Source of the DNA: Pseudovibrio zosterae
Lineage (GTDB): Bacteria; Pseudomonadota; Alphaproteobacteria; Rhizobiales; Stappiaceae
Direction of reading: 5' to 3'
DNA length: 64,000 bases
Assembly: GCF_033843645.1 (NCBI RefSeq)
Contig: NZ_JAWXVZ010000001.1
Coordinates: 520,970-584,969 of the forward strand
How positions within the stretch are numbered: the first letter of the stretch is position 1; each line of letters starts with the position of its first letter. The notes beneath the pieces are model-generated. The model was given only the letters and a program-made list of their open reading frames with translations, had not been told where the DNA came from and made no database searches. Shown piece after piece: positions 16,913 to 26,202 of this stretch. The translations under genes were made by a program, and so were the position numbers.

Positions 16913-17995
16913 TTGAGAGTTGCGGTGGTGCTGCCACGTCATATGAACTTTAGTTCAACGGGTGCCACCTCGATTGATTTGTGCGCCCATGATCTGGGGG
17001 TCTTCAGTCGCTTCAGACAATCCACCTGCTTTTTCGGCTGCGAGGTAACCAGTCCTTTCTCGGGGGTTGAGTTCCGTGCTGTTGGGGCTGGTCACCAGGT
17101 TGATCGTTTTCATTTGAACACAGCGCTGCGCGAGTTTCGGCCGAACATCATCGTCGTTCATCAGCATTTGAGAACTGCAGCAAAGACTGCGCGGGACCTG
17201 CGAGATACCAAACTACTACTTTTCCGTCATGGCCGAACACGTGAAGACAGCTCACTGCGACGCTTCTTGAACCAGCGGGACTATAATGTTCTGGCTGGCA
17301 CCGTTTGGGTGAGCCAAACTGCGCGCGCTCACTTTCTGAAACAATATCCGCAATGCAAGGCTTCAAGCTGGGTCATCCATAATGGCATCGACTGTGATCT
17401 CTGGAGGCCGGCCAGAAAACAGCGCCGTGTGCTGTTTGTCGGGCGGGCGCGACAAGACAAGGGCGTGTTCGACGCTCTACGCGCTTTTGAAAGGGCGAAC
17501 CTCCAAGACTGGGAAATGGAGTTCGTACTGGCCGTAACCAACTACGAGGAGCGGCAAACCTTCAATCGTTTGAAGGAACTTGCTGCTGAAATGGAAGCGG
17601 CTACACCAACCTTCCACGTAAACCTGAGTGCAGAGCAAGTCCGCGCCAAAACAGCTTCAGCAACCATTTCACTTGTGCCCTCGATTGTGCAGGAGGGTTT
17701 TGGCCGTACCGCCATTGAAGCGCTGGCCTGCGGAAACGCGTTGGTTGCCACGCGTTCTGGCGGATTGGTCGAGGCGGCTGGGGACGCGGCGCTGTTCGTC
17801 CTCCCTCAAGCACCGGAGGATTTGGCTCGGGCCTTGAATGAGCTGGTGGCTGATCCGGATCGTATGAGAAAGCTTGGTGAGGATGGCCGACAGCATGTCA
17901 TGCAAAATTTTGATATTCGCGCTGTGGCGCAAAAGTTTGATGGCCTTTTAGAGCAAGTGGTGGCCGGGGAGACTGCTACAGAGCCAGCGCTTTGA
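16913..17995 (+). CDS. Glycosyltransferase family 4 (GT-B fold)
   Basis: 360 residues from TTG 16913, chosen because GGGAGG is six bases upstream and the protein then starts MRVAVVLPRHMNFSSTGATS, a normal GT4 beginning. The C-terminal half carries VLFVGRARQDKGVFDALRAF and SIVQEGFGRTAIEALACG, the sugar-nucleotide site with the E-x7-E motif of GT4 retaining transferases. It probably adds a sugar in lipopolysaccharide or another surface glycan, in the cytoplasm. Its last 20 bases overlap the convergent GT2 gene. The acceptor and donor are unknown. Confidence 0.88.
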   Translation: MRVAVVLPRHMNFSSTGATSIDLCAHDLGVFSRFRQSTCFFGCEVTSPFSGVEFRAVGAGHQVDRFHLNTALREFRPNIIVVHQHLRTAAKTARDLRDTKLLLFRHGRTREDSSLRRFLNQRDYNVLAGTVWVSQTARAHFLKQYPQCKASSWVIHNGIDCDLWRPARKQRRVLFVGRARQDKGVFDALRAFERANLQDWEMEFVLAVTNYEERQTFNRLKELAAEMEAATPTFHVNLSAEQVRAKTASATISLVPSIVQEGFGRTAIEALACGNALVATRSGGLVEAAGDAALFVLPQAPEDLARALNELVADPDRMRKLGEDGRQHVMQNFDIRAVAQKFDGLLEQVVAGETATEPAL

Positions 17996-18920
17996 GCGTC
18001 TCTTGAAAGTTTCGGTGTGACAAGGCAGATCGCACAAGAGATTGTTTGGCAAGCCCTATTTCCGCACCTGCTTTCTTGCAGCGCGCAAGCATGTGGCGGG
18101 CAACACGCGGAGACAGCGGCGTTTCCGGTCGGCTTAGTGTCGCCATCACTTCCGAGGCCAGAAACAGACCCAGCTCCTTTGGAAGTTCACTGAATTCGGC
18201 AAGCCCGGCGCGCTTTCGCAAGGCGTTCAGAAGCACCGCATCTGCGATTTGGCGGTACTGCCTGTTGGGATCTTGTGTCACTTGACCAGAATGGATGCGG
18301 TAAGCGGTCAACATCTCTGGCAACGAAGCCAGTTCGCCAATCTCACAGAGGCGCAAGTAAAGGTCATAGTCTTCAGCGCCATCATAAAGGCTGCGATAAC
18401 CGCCAACCCTCATCACAGCCTCGCGGCGGAACATGATTGAGGGATGATAGAGGCAGTTCTTCTCCCATAGCCGGTGCGCAATGGCCTCGGGTGTTGTGGG
18501 CGAAGTCATGCCGCCGAGCGGTGCGCCAGCTTCGTCGATGCGGCTCACATCACTCCCGCACAACACCCAGTTTGGATTGTCTTCCAAAGCGGCAAGTTGC
18601 TTGCCAAGCCGTGTGGGGTCGGCCAAGTCATCCGCATCAAGACGCGCTACAAAAGGGCTGCTGATTTGCTGCAAACCTTGGTTCAATGCAGCAGAAATGC
18701 CCTTGGCTGGCCCGTCAATCATCTGTAGGCGGCGCATCTTGCGTTGAAACGCGGTTACAACTTGCGCTGTCCGGTCGCTCGATCCGTCATTGACAACAAG
18801 AACCTCAAATCTTCGAAACGTCTGCGTTTTCAAGCTTTCTAGCGTTTGCGCCAGGGTGGCTTCGGCGTTTCGGGCCGGAATGAGGACGGTTACCGGATGA
18901 GCGGAGTTGGATGTTGTCAT
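17976..18920 (-). CDS. Glycosyltransferase family 2
   Basis: 314 residues from ATG 18920, which has GGGAG about six bases upstream; the longer open frame has no better start. VTVLIPARNAEATLAQTLESL, VLVVNDGSSDRT and the DxD-type VARLDADDLADPTR are the GT2 (GT-A) nucleotide-sugar signatures. The C-terminal third is helical and less conserved. The gene begins inside the 3' end of the upstream GT2 gene (116-base overlap) and ends inside the convergent GT4 gene (20-base overlap). Function is probably surface polysaccharide or LPS decoration; sugar unknown. Confidence 0.88.
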   Translation of the reverse strand: MTTSNSAHPVTVLIPARNAEATLAQTLESLKTQTFRRFEVLVVNDGSSDRTAQVVTAFQRKMRRLQMIDGPAKGISAALNQGLQQISSPFVARLDADDLADPTRLGKQLAALEDNPNWVLCGSDVSRIDEAGAPLGGMTSPTTPEAIAHRLWEKNCLYHPSIMFRREAVMRVGGYRSLYDGAEDYDLYLRLCEIGELASLPEMLTAYRIHSGQVTQDPNRQYRQIADAVLLNALRKRAGLAEFSELPKELGLFLASEVMATLSRPETPLSPRVARHMLARCKKAGAEIGLAKQSLVRSALSHRNFQETLKALAL

Positions 18921-19707
18921 GGTGGGCTCCCGTTTCAGCCAGAAGCTCGGCTTCATAAGCTTTTGCAATGCGCAGAAAGCGGGAGAACGCATAGGTCATC
19001 GAGCTGACAATGCCCCACCATCCGTAGCGCCAATACCCGCGAAGGAAATAGGCTTTGAAAAACGCCATCGGCATCTCGGTCAAAAGGCGGAGTTTTTGGA
19101 GGCGTCTACCGCTGCTGCGCAGATCCTTGACCTGCGCATTGGAGTACCGGTTCATTTTCTCAACCTGAAACGCGATTGAGCGGATGCTTCGGTGCTCAAC
19201 ACAGTGCTTCAAAAGGCCCAGAGAAACGCCCTCTGGTGGACGCACCGTGTCATGCACAGATGATGCTGAGAACCGGCCTGCCTCCACACGGTAAAGGCGG
19301 ATCTGTCGATGGCTGTAGGCATGCGCTGCGGGGCTCTGCTCGTGGGCCCAAACGTCCTTGATGTCGACGCGCCAAAAGTCAAAGCGCGCAATGTTTCCGC
19401 TCGCGAATAGGCCTTTGATCTCATCGCGAAGAGCAGGCGAAATGGCCTCGTCTGCATCAAGGTTCAAGATCCAGCTGTTGCGGCACTTGTCTTCGCCAAA
19501 GCGCTTCTGCAGGCCATAACCCGGCCACGGGTTGTAAATGACCTGTGCGCCATGTTGCTCTGCCACCGTCACGGTTTCATCATCTGACCCGCTGTCGATG
19601 ACGATAACCTCATCAACCCAGTCAGCAACGCTCTGAATGCAAGTGCCGATGCGATCAGCTTCATTGCAGGCGATGATGAACACGGAAACTGGCAGCTTGT
19701 TCGACAT
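18805..19707 (-). CDS. Glycosyltransferase family 2, WaaE/KdtX-like
   Basis: 300 residues. VSVFIIACNEADRIGTCIQSV, VIVIDSGSDDETV and WILNLDADEAIS are the GT2 motifs in the form seen in LPS core glucosyltransferases of the WaaE (KdtX) type. YRVEAGRFSASSVHDTV continues that match. The last 38 residues, after KAYEAELLAETGA, are basic and look non-native: they are simply the start of the next gene read in another frame. The overlap is 116 bases, so either the original stop was lost by an indel or the tail is tolerated. It likely acts on LPS core with its neighbours. Confidence 0.85.
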   Translation of the reverse strand: MSNKLPVSVFIIACNEADRIGTCIQSVADWVDEVIVIDSGSDDETVTVAEQHGAQVIYNPWPGYGLQKRFGEDKCRNSWILNLDADEAISPALRDEIKGLFASGNIARFDFWRVDIKDVWAHEQSPAAHAYSHRQIRLYRVEAGRFSASSVHDTVRPPEGVSLGLLKHCVEHRSIRSIAFQVEKMNRYSNAQVKDLRSSGRRLQKLRLLTEMPMAFFKAYFLRGYWRYGWWGIVSSMTYAFSRFLRIAKAYEAELLAETGAHHDNIQLRSSGNRPHSGPKRRSHPGANARKLENADVSKI

Positions 19708-19820
19708 CCCCCCTCCACGTCACAGGTTCCTCTCTGTTCAGTGGTAGCGGGTTTCGGGAAGCGGGCCTATTTCCGGATTGTTGCCCCCGAATTTCAAGTG
19801 TCAGCTGATGCTCAAGACAA

Positions 19821-19840
19821 AGGGCCCCGTGTGGGGCCCC
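19821..19840 (-). terminator. Probable terminator of the sugar ABC operon
   Basis: GGGCCCC (19822-19828) and GGGGCCC (19832-19838) form a GC-rich hairpin with a tiny GTGT loop, 24 bases beyond the ATPase stop. On the minus strand it is followed by TTTGTCTTG. Confidence 0.7.
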
Positions 19841-19863
19841 TCAACGTTCTGCTTTTTGTGCCT

Positions 19864-21000
19864 TCAAGCCAGTTCGGATGTCACCATTGTCGCGGTAGTG
19901 TTGCCCATGTCCGCATGGTGACCTCGCATGAGTGCTTTGCCATCTTTCCGGAAGACATGACACAAGGTGCCGGGCACATTAAGCCTCACGCTTTGACCGT
20001 TCTTGATCTGGGTATCGCCTTTGCCCTGAACGGTGACAAGATTGCGATTGGCATCGCGCACGTAGAGGAAATGGCTCTCCCCAAGGGACTCGATTACCTC
20101 CACGTTGCCTGCCAGAACGCCCTCGCTGCTAACGGTGATGTGTTCTGGACGAATGCCAATTTGAACCTGATCTCCCACGCTGACGCCATCGGTATGGACG
20201 CTGGCCAGAACAGATGTCCCGCCGGGAAGAGCCACCTCAAGTCCCTGATCTTGAATGCTGACCACTCGAGAGTCGATGAAATTCATTTTCGGCGAGCCGA
20301 TAAAGCCGCCCACAAACGCGTTCTGCGGTCGGTGATAGAGCTCCAGCGGCGTCCCAACCTGTTCAACCCGGCCAGCATTCAGCACCACGATCCGGTCCGC
20401 GAGGGTCATCGCCTCGGTCTGGTCGTGGGTCACGTAGACCATGGTGGCGTTCATCTCGCGGTGCAGCTTGGCAATCTCGATACGCATCTGCACGCGGAGC
20501 GCGGCATCAAGATTGGACAGGGGTTCATCAAACAAGAACACCTTCGGGTTGCGCACAATCGCCCGGCCGATGGCAACGCGCTGGCGCTGGCCGCCAGAAA
20601 GCTGTTTCGGCTTGCGTTCAAGCAGGGGCGTCAGTTCCAGAATTTCAGCGGTGTCGCGAACCTTCTTTTCAATTTCAGCGCGGGAAACTTTTGAAAGCTC
20701 AAGTCCAAAAGCCATGTTCTCAAACACGCTCATATGCGGGTAAAGCGCATAGGACTGGAACACCATGGCAATCTTGCGCTCTTTGGGAGAACGCTGATTG
20801 ACCAGCTGCTCGTCGATGAAAAGTTCACCGTCGCTGATGTCTTCGAGACCGGCAATCAGCCGCAAGAGAGTGGATTTGCCGCAACCCGAAGGTCCAACGA
20901 ACACAATGAACTCGCCTTGCTTGATATCCAGATCCACGCCGTGAATGACGCGGGTGGGACCGAAGTCCTTATAGACCCCTTTAAGGGTTACATCTGCCAT
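19864..21000 (-). CDS. ABC transporter ATP-binding protein, UgpC/MalK type
   Basis: 378 residues from ATG 21000, with GGAGG upstream. Walker A GPSGCGKST (36-44), Q-loop KIAMVFQSYALYPHMSV, signature LSGGQRQRVAIGRAIVR and Walker B VFLFDEPLSNLDA are all intact. The C-terminal third is the TOBE/OB regulatory domain (FVGGFIGSPKMNFI, GIRPEHI) typical of MalK, UgpC and AglK. It powers import by the two permeases just upstream. It is the last gene of the operon. Confidence 0.95.
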   Translation of the reverse strand: MADVTLKGVYKDFGPTRVIHGVDLDIKQGEFIVFVGPSGCGKSTLLRLIAGLEDISDGELFIDEQLVNQRSPKERKIAMVFQSYALYPHMSVFENMAFGLELSKVSRAEIEKKVRDTAEILELTPLLERKPKQLSGGQRQRVAIGRAIVRNPKVFLFDEPLSNLDAALRVQMRIEIAKLHREMNATMVYVTHDQTEAMTLADRIVVLNAGRVEQVGTPLELYHRPQNAFVGGFIGSPKMNFIDSRVVSIQDQGLEVALPGGTSVLASVHTDGVSVGDQVQIGIRPEHITVSSEGVLAGNVEVIESLGESHFLYVRDANRNLVTVQGKGDTQIKNGQSVRLNVPGTLCHVFRKDGKALMRGHHADMGNTTATMVTSELA

Positions 21001-21018
21001 CGTCGGTTCCTCCCCCAA

Positions 21019-22683
21019 TCAGGCGTCGAGTTTCAGGAAGCCAGCTTGCCATGCTGGAAGGGTAATGACTTTGCCGTCCATGGCAAACTCAAAACCATGC
21101 CCCTCGAGCGCTTCCGTCACGCCTTGCCCGGTCAGGCTTACTGTTTTTTCCTGGTCGCTCAGGTTGAACACACAAAGCACGCTGTCCTCGCCAAGTGTCC
21201 GGGTAAAACCAAGCACATCTGACTCCAATTGCAGGAACTTCATGTCGCCTTTGATCAAGGCAGGGTGCTGGCGGCGCCATTTCAAGAAAGTACGTGCCCT
21301 GTGCAAAGCAGAGGCAGGGTCGTTCTCCTGAACGCTCACGGCGTTCGCCAAGTGGCGCGCATCAACTGGCAACCAGGGCTTGCCAGTGGAGAAGCCACCA
21401 TTGGGAGCGGTTGTCTCCCACGCCATCGGCGTGCGGCACCCATCGCGGCCCTTGAAATTCGGCCAGAACTCAATGCCATAAGGGTCCTGCAGGTCTTCAA
21501 AGGCCACGTTTGCCTCCTCAAAGCCCAGCTCCTCGCCTTGATAGAGGCAAGGGCTGCCACGAAGGGAGGCCACCACGGCCAGCAAAACCGAGCTTGCTTC
21601 ACGCTTTTCGAAACCAGCACCTAGACGGGAGACCACGCGGATCACGTCGTGGTTGGACATGGCCCAACTCGCCCATCCATCGTTGATGGTCGCTTCCAGG
21701 TTGCTCACCTTTTCGCGAATGTGTGCAGCGGTCTGGTCTCCTGCAAGAAGGTCAAAGCTGTAGGCCATGTGCAGGCGGTCATGTCCGGCTGTGTAGTCGG
21801 CGATGATCTGGTGAGGGTCTTCATCCGCGCCAATCTCACCCACCATTGTCGTGTCTTTATATTCGTCCATCACCGCACGCAGTTTCGTCAAGAACGCTAT
21901 GTTCTCTGGGCGGGTCTTGTCATAGACGTGAACCTGATAGCCATAAGGGTTGGTTTTGGGCGTAGAAACAGACTCTTCTTCCGGCTTGCGCCCCGGATTG
22001 CTGCGCAGTTCCTTGTCGTGGAAGTAGAAGTTTGCAGTATCTAGGCGGAAGCCATCCACGCCAATGTCCAGCCAGAAGCGGGCGGCATTCAGCACGGCCT
22101 CCTGAACTTCTTCATTGTGGAAGTTCAGGTCTGGCTGGGAACGCAGGAAATTGTGCAGGTAGTATTGGTTGCGGCGCGTATCCCACTGCCAGGAAGAACC
22201 GCCAAACACGGAGAGCCAGTTGTTGGGGGGATTGCCGTCGTCTTTCGCATCGGCCCACACGTACCAGTCTGCTTTCGGGTTGGTGCGGTCCTGCCGGCTC
22301 TCCTTGAACCATGCATGCTGGTCAGATGTGTGCGAAATCACCAGGTCGATCAGCACACGCAGCCCCTGTGCGTGCGCCTTTTCAACCAGTTCCTTGAAGT
22401 CGTCCAATGTACCAAACATTGGGTCGACGTCCTCGTAATCGGAAACGTCATAACCAAAGTCATCCATGGGCGACTTCATGAAAGGCGAGATCCAGATTGC
22501 ATCTGCACCAAGCTCAGCGATGTACGGAAGCTTTGTGGTTATGCCCGGAAGGTCGCCAATGCCGTCACCATTGCTGTCGAGGTAGGAGCGTGGGTAGATC
22601 TGGTAGATCACGGCACCACGCCACCAGTCAGGATCAGCTGCGAGGACTGCGGGATTTTTGTTGCTAGAGGTTGAAGCAGTCAT
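21019..22683 (-). CDS. GH13 alpha-glucosidase (AglA/oligo-1,6-glucosidase type)
   Basis: 554 residues from ATG 22683. WWRGAVIYQIYPRSYLDSNGDG opens the TIM barrel. The catalytic set is visible: nucleophile Asp215 in GVDGFRLDTANF, acid Glu283 in TMVGEIG, and the transition-state Asp in MSNHDVIR near 347. No signal peptide, so it hydrolyses imported alpha-glucosides (sucrose, maltose, trehalose or similar) in the cytoplasm. It sits between permease and ATPase genes, the E-F-G-A-K order known from rhizobial agl operons. It starts four bases after the permease stop. Confidence 0.94.
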   Translation of the reverse strand: MTASTSSNKNPAVLAADPDWWRGAVIYQIYPRSYLDSNGDGIGDLPGITTKLPYIAELGADAIWISPFMKSPMDDFGYDVSDYEDVDPMFGTLDDFKELVEKAHAQGLRVLIDLVISHTSDQHAWFKESRQDRTNPKADWYVWADAKDDGNPPNNWLSVFGGSSWQWDTRRNQYYLHNFLRSQPDLNFHNEEVQEAVLNAARFWLDIGVDGFRLDTANFYFHDKELRSNPGRKPEEESVSTPKTNPYGYQVHVYDKTRPENIAFLTKLRAVMDEYKDTTMVGEIGADEDPHQIIADYTAGHDRLHMAYSFDLLAGDQTAAHIREKVSNLEATINDGWASWAMSNHDVIRVVSRLGAGFEKREASSVLLAVVASLRGSPCLYQGEELGFEEANVAFEDLQDPYGIEFWPNFKGRDGCRTPMAWETTAPNGGFSTGKPWLPVDARHLANAVSVQENDPASALHRARTFLKWRRQHPALIKGDMKFLQLESDVLGFTRTLGEDSVLCVFNLSDQEKTVSLTGQGVTEALEGHGFEFAMDGKVITLPAWQAGFLKLDA

Positions 22684-22687
22684 TTTT

Positions 22688-23530
22688 TTACCCTTTGACA
22701 GCACCAGCGGTCAGGCCGGCGACGATTTTTCTTTGGAACACGAGAACAAGCACAACGATCGGCACAGTCACGATCACGGAGGCAGCCATGATGTTGCCCC
22801 AAGGCAGTTCAAACTCACTGGCCCCAGACATTAGCGCGATGGCCACTGGCACCGTGCGAACTTCATTGGAGAGCGTAAAGGTCAGCGCGAACAGGAACTC
22901 ATTCCATGCCGCGATAAAAGCGAGAAGCCCTGTGGTTACCAATGCAGGCCACATCAGGGGCAGGAACACCCGCCGCACGATGACCCATGATGACGCGCCA
23001 TCGACAAGAGCGGCTTCTTCCAGCTCCTTGGGCAGCTCACGCATGAACGTGGTCAGCACCCACACGGTGAAGGGCAACGTCAGCACCGTGTTCGGAATGA
23101 TCAGGCCGAGCAGGGAGTTATAAACGCCAAGCGCGCGGATCAATTCGAACATCCCAGAGAGAATGGCAACTTGCGGGAACATGGAGACCGACAGGATTGT
23201 CATCAGCAACAGGCCGCGCCCACGGAAAGAGATGCGGGCCAGCGCGTAGGAGGCGGTTACTGCGATAAACAGCGACAGGCACACTACGGCTGTGGCAACA
23301 AGAACGGAGTTCAAGATATTGGTGCCGAACGGTCCTTCCGTGAACACGGAAACGTAGTTACCCAATGTACCAATCTCGGGAAGGATGGAAGAGCTGAACA
23401 GCGCCGTTCCTTCTCGGAAAGACGACAGTATCGCGTAGTAGAACGGAAAGACCGAGAGGATCACGACACAGGCGATCAGGGCATACAGAACAGTCTGCTG
23501 GATGATGCGTTTGGTGCGCTGGTTCATCAC
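22688..23530 (-). CDS. Sugar ABC transporter permease, MalG type
   Basis: 280 residues, six predicted helices. The ATPase-contact loop EAALVDGASSWVIVRRVFLPLMWPAL is the EAA motif of MalG-like permeases. N-terminal LSVFPFYYAILSSFREGTALF is typical. It overlaps the upstream permease gene by four bases, a sign of tight co-translation. It pairs with the MalF-type subunit in the inner membrane to import an alpha-glucoside. Confidence 0.94.
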   Translation of the reverse strand: MMNQRTKRIIQQTVLYALIACVVILSVFPFYYAILSSFREGTALFSSSILPEIGTLGNYVSVFTEGPFGTNILNSVLVATAVVCLSLFIAVTASYALARISFRGRGLLLMTILSVSMFPQVAILSGMFELIRALGVYNSLLGLIIPNTVLTLPFTVWVLTTFMRELPKELEEAALVDGASSWVIVRRVFLPLMWPALVTTGLLAFIAAWNEFLFALTFTLSNEVRTVPVAIALMSGASEFELPWGNIMAASVIVTVPIVVLVLVFQRKIVAGLTAGAVKG

Positions 23531-24489
23531 CGTGGATCCTCCGAGAGTTTCACGTTGCCAGCCATGAGCGTAAGCGTGGTCATGACGGCGACGATCAGGA
23601 ACAAGAGGGTTGCGGCAGCCGACCCGTATCCAACTTCCTGGAAATCGACCAGCTGTTGCCGGGCATAAACCGACATGGACATGGTGTCTGAGGAGTTGGA
23701 TGTCAGCACGTAGATCAGATCGAAGATGCGAAGCGCATCAAGGGCACGGAACACGATGGCCACCATCAGGGCTGGCTTGATCAGCGGCAGTGTGACCTTG
23801 AAGAAAACACGCACCGGATGGACGCCATCCACCCGCGCCGCCTCGTAGATGTCGCCCGGCAGCATCTGCAGGCCAGCAAGGATCAACAGCGCCATGAAAG
23901 GTGTCGTCTTCCAGACGTCCACCATGATCACCGCCCACATTGCCGTATCCGGGTCAGCGGTCCAGGCGATGGGCTGAGAGATCAAGCCAATGGTCAGGAG
24001 AATTTCATTGAGCACGCCAAACTGGTCGTGCAGCATCCAGCCCCACATTTGCGCGGAAACAACCGTTGGGATTGCCCATGGGATCAGCACGGCAGCGCGC
24101 ACAAATCCACGGCCTTTGAACTCAGCATTCAGCACCAGTGCGATGAACAGGCCGAATATGGTTTCAAGACTTACGGACACCACGGTGAACCAAAGCGTGT
24201 TCCAGACGGCGTTCCACCAATCTGGGTCAACGAGCACGCCATAGGCCTCGCCATCAAACGTCACATAGTAGTTTTCAAGGCCGATAAAGGTCGTTTGGGA
24301 AAGGTCGGTTAGGTTGGCGTCGGTAAAGCCGAGCCAGATCGTACGCAACAGCGGCCAGCCAGCAACCACAGCCAGTACGATCAGCATGGGAGATAGAAAC
24401 AGCCAGGCCGAGCGGATGCGGGCGGACGTAAGATCGGATTTTTGCATCCTCTTATTGCCAGCGCCATTTGCGGACAGAGCAAGTGTCAT
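23527..24489 (-). CDS. Sugar ABC transporter permease, MalF type
   Basis: 320 residues with six helices and a periplasmic stretch after helix 1 (FTDANLTDLSQTTFIGLENYYVTF). The EAA loop reads YEAARVDGVHPVRVFFKVTLPLIKPAL. The start ATG 24489 follows GAGGG by nine bases on the minus strand. It is separated from the binding-protein gene by 114 bases containing a strong hairpin, which may let it be made at a lower level than the binding protein. Confidence 0.94.
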   Translation of the reverse strand: MTLALSANGAGNKRMQKSDLTSARIRSAWLFLSPMLIVLAVVAGWPLLRTIWLGFTDANLTDLSQTTFIGLENYYVTFDGEAYGVLVDPDWWNAVWNTLWFTVVSVSLETIFGLFIALVLNAEFKGRGFVRAAVLIPWAIPTVVSAQMWGWMLHDQFGVLNEILLTIGLISQPIAWTADPDTAMWAVIMVDVWKTTPFMALLILAGLQMLPGDIYEAARVDGVHPVRVFFKVTLPLIKPALMVAIVFRALDALRIFDLIYVLTSNSSDTMSMSVYARQQLVDFQEVGYGSAAATLLFLIVAVMTTLTLMAGNVKLSEDPR

Positions 24490-24554
24490 CTGTCAAACCC
24501 TCAAGAGAGAATTGGGTGCTCTGATGCCGGTCACTTGCAGCACCGGAGGCGGAT

Positions 24555-24582
24555 CCCGCCGCAACACGTTGGTTGCGGCGGG
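24555..24582 (-). promoter_or_regulatory. Intercistronic hairpin between binding protein and permease
   Basis: CCCGCCGCAAC (24555-24565) pairs perfectly with GTTGCGGCGGG (24572-24582), loop of six. On the minus strand no T-run follows, so it is more likely an mRNA-stabilising or partial attenuation element than a full terminator. Confidence 0.65.
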
Positions 24583-24603
24583 TGCTCAGTCATTGAGATG
24601 AGC

Positions 24604-25869
24604 CTACCAGCTTCTGCGCTTGATGCGCTTCAGGTCGCGCTCAAGGTCTTCGAGGGAGGTCGCAGCGTCTTTCTTGCCACTCAGCACTTCATGAACGGCG
24701 TTGTAGAAGGCGTTGGAAACCTTGTTGTAGTTGGCACCGGTGGCGCGGGATGGGCGGGCCACTGCATTGGTAAAGGTATCCTGCAGCTGACCGATAAATG
24801 GTGTTGCCGCCAGAATTTCCTCATCCGTGTAAAGAGAAGAGATTGTTGGGTTGTAGGACCCTTCAATTGCGCGACGCTTTTGCTCTTCCTTGCGGGTCAG
24901 CCACATGACGAGGTCAGCCGCTGCATCCGGGCTTTCGGTATACTTGGAAACAGCCAGCTGCCAGCCACCCAATGCGCCGGTTTGCTTTCCTTCTTCACCG
25001 CCCTTAGGCAGAGCCATCACGCCGACCTTGCCCTTGATTGGGGAGTCGTCGCTTTGGGACAGTGCCCAGGCATAAGGCCAGTTGCGCATGAAGACAGCGT
25101 TGCCAGACTGGAACACGCCGCGGGAATCCTCTTCCTGATAGTTCAACACACCTTCAGGCGCGATGGTTCCAACCCAGCTCGCCGCCATTGTCAGTGCTTC
25201 TGCGGCCTGGGGGTTGTTGATGGTGATGTCCCCTTCGGCAGATACGATAGAGCCACCGTTGAAGCTGTCGACCCATTCGATTGCGTCACAGGTCAGGCCT
25301 TCATATGCCTTGGCCTGAAAAACGAAGCCCCACATTTTCTCGTTGCCAGCTTCGCGCTCGGCATCCTGGATTTTTTGTGCTGTCGAGGTCAGCTCCTGCC
25401 AGGTGGCTGGCTTGTCCTCGCCATACTTTTCAAGCAAGTCTTTTCGGTAGTAAAGCAGGCCCGCGTCGGTGTAGGACGGCATGGCCACCAGCTTGCCCTT
25501 GTAGGTGTTGTTTTCGATGATCGCCGGGAAGTGATCTTTTTCCGCGCCATTCGTGTATGGCGAAAGATCGAGCAGATGGCTGCCAAGAATACCCGGCCAG
25601 ATCACGTCAACCTCGAACACGTCGATGTCGCTGGAGCCTGAGCCCAGGATCTGTTGATACAGAGCCAGCTGATCGTTGGTGGAAGTTGGAACGGAAATTA
25701 CATTCACGGTGTGGCCGGTTTTTTCTTCCCACTCAGCAACAGCTTCCTTGCAGAGCTGCTGGCCTTTGCCAACCGTGCCGCACGCGATGTTGAGTTCGGC
25801 AGCAGAAACAGAGCCTGCGGCCGCAAAAGTAAGAACAGCACCTGCGAGAAGTGTTTGACGTAATGTCAT
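24604..25869 (-). CDS. Periplasmic sugar-binding protein, ThuE/AglE-like
   Basis: 421 residues from ATG 25869, chosen because GGAGG lies eight bases upstream and a good signal peptide follows (MTLRQTLLAGAVLTFAAAGS, cut near VSA-AE). The mature start ELNIACGTVGKGQQLCKEAVAEWEEKTGHTV closely resembles rhizobial ThuE, the trehalose/maltose/sucrose binding protein of similar length. Family 1 binding-protein landmarks such as VFEVDVIWPGIL and ATWQELTSTAQKI follow. First gene of the operon, expressed from the region with two LacI-type operators. Confidence 0.93.
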   Translation of the reverse strand: MTLRQTLLAGAVLTFAAAGSVSAAELNIACGTVGKGQQLCKEAVAEWEEKTGHTVNVISVPTSTNDQLALYQQILGSGSSDIDVFEVDVIWPGILGSHLLDLSPYTNGAEKDHFPAIIENNTYKGKLVAMPSYTDAGLLYYRKDLLEKYGEDKPATWQELTSTAQKIQDAEREAGNEKMWGFVFQAKAYEGLTCDAIEWVDSFNGGSIVSAEGDITINNPQAAEALTMAASWVGTIAPEGVLNYQEEDSRGVFQSGNAVFMRNWPYAWALSQSDDSPIKGKVGVMALPKGGEEGKQTGALGGWQLAVSKYTESPDAAADLVMWLTRKEEQKRRAIEGSYNPTISSLYTDEEILAATPFIGQLQDTFTNAVARPSRATGANYNKVSNAFYNAVHEVLSGKKDAATSLEDLERDLKRIKRRSW

Positions 25870-25991
25870 TGGGACGTCCTCCATTTCGTCCTTGGCGCAG
25901 AGCAATCGGAAAATCCCCCATCCGAACTCTGCTGTACCCATCTCCCCGAAATTTGAGGAGAGCGAAAAGCGCTGATTTAATCTGGTCATAT

Positions 25992-26005
25992 CCAAAGCGC
26001 TTTGG
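25992..26005. promoter_or_regulatory. LacI-family operator, copy 1
   Basis: Perfect palindrome CCAAAGCGCTTTGG with the central CG of LacI/GalR-type sites, 122 bases upstream of the binding-protein ATG. Identical to copy 2, including five more bases on the left (CATAT). Confidence 0.85.
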
Positions 26006-26202
26006 GTGCTTAGCGTGGCTCAGAGATTTCACAGTGTCAACCGTCAAAAAATGAAAAAATATCACTGATTGGCATGTTGCATGGCAGAAATGCAGAGTTT
26101 TCGCGCTCTACCTGTCTTTGGTAGGCTCTACTACCTATGGCGTGATCAGGTAGGGGTGAGGCGTATTGGCTCGCCTTGTGCATCAGGTTCAAGGTTGCAT
26201 AT

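Noticed and set aside
24442..25641. 399-residue plus-strand frame opposite the sugar-binding gene
   Set aside because: Antisense shadow; the minus-strand gene has a signal peptide, ribosome site and clear family match.
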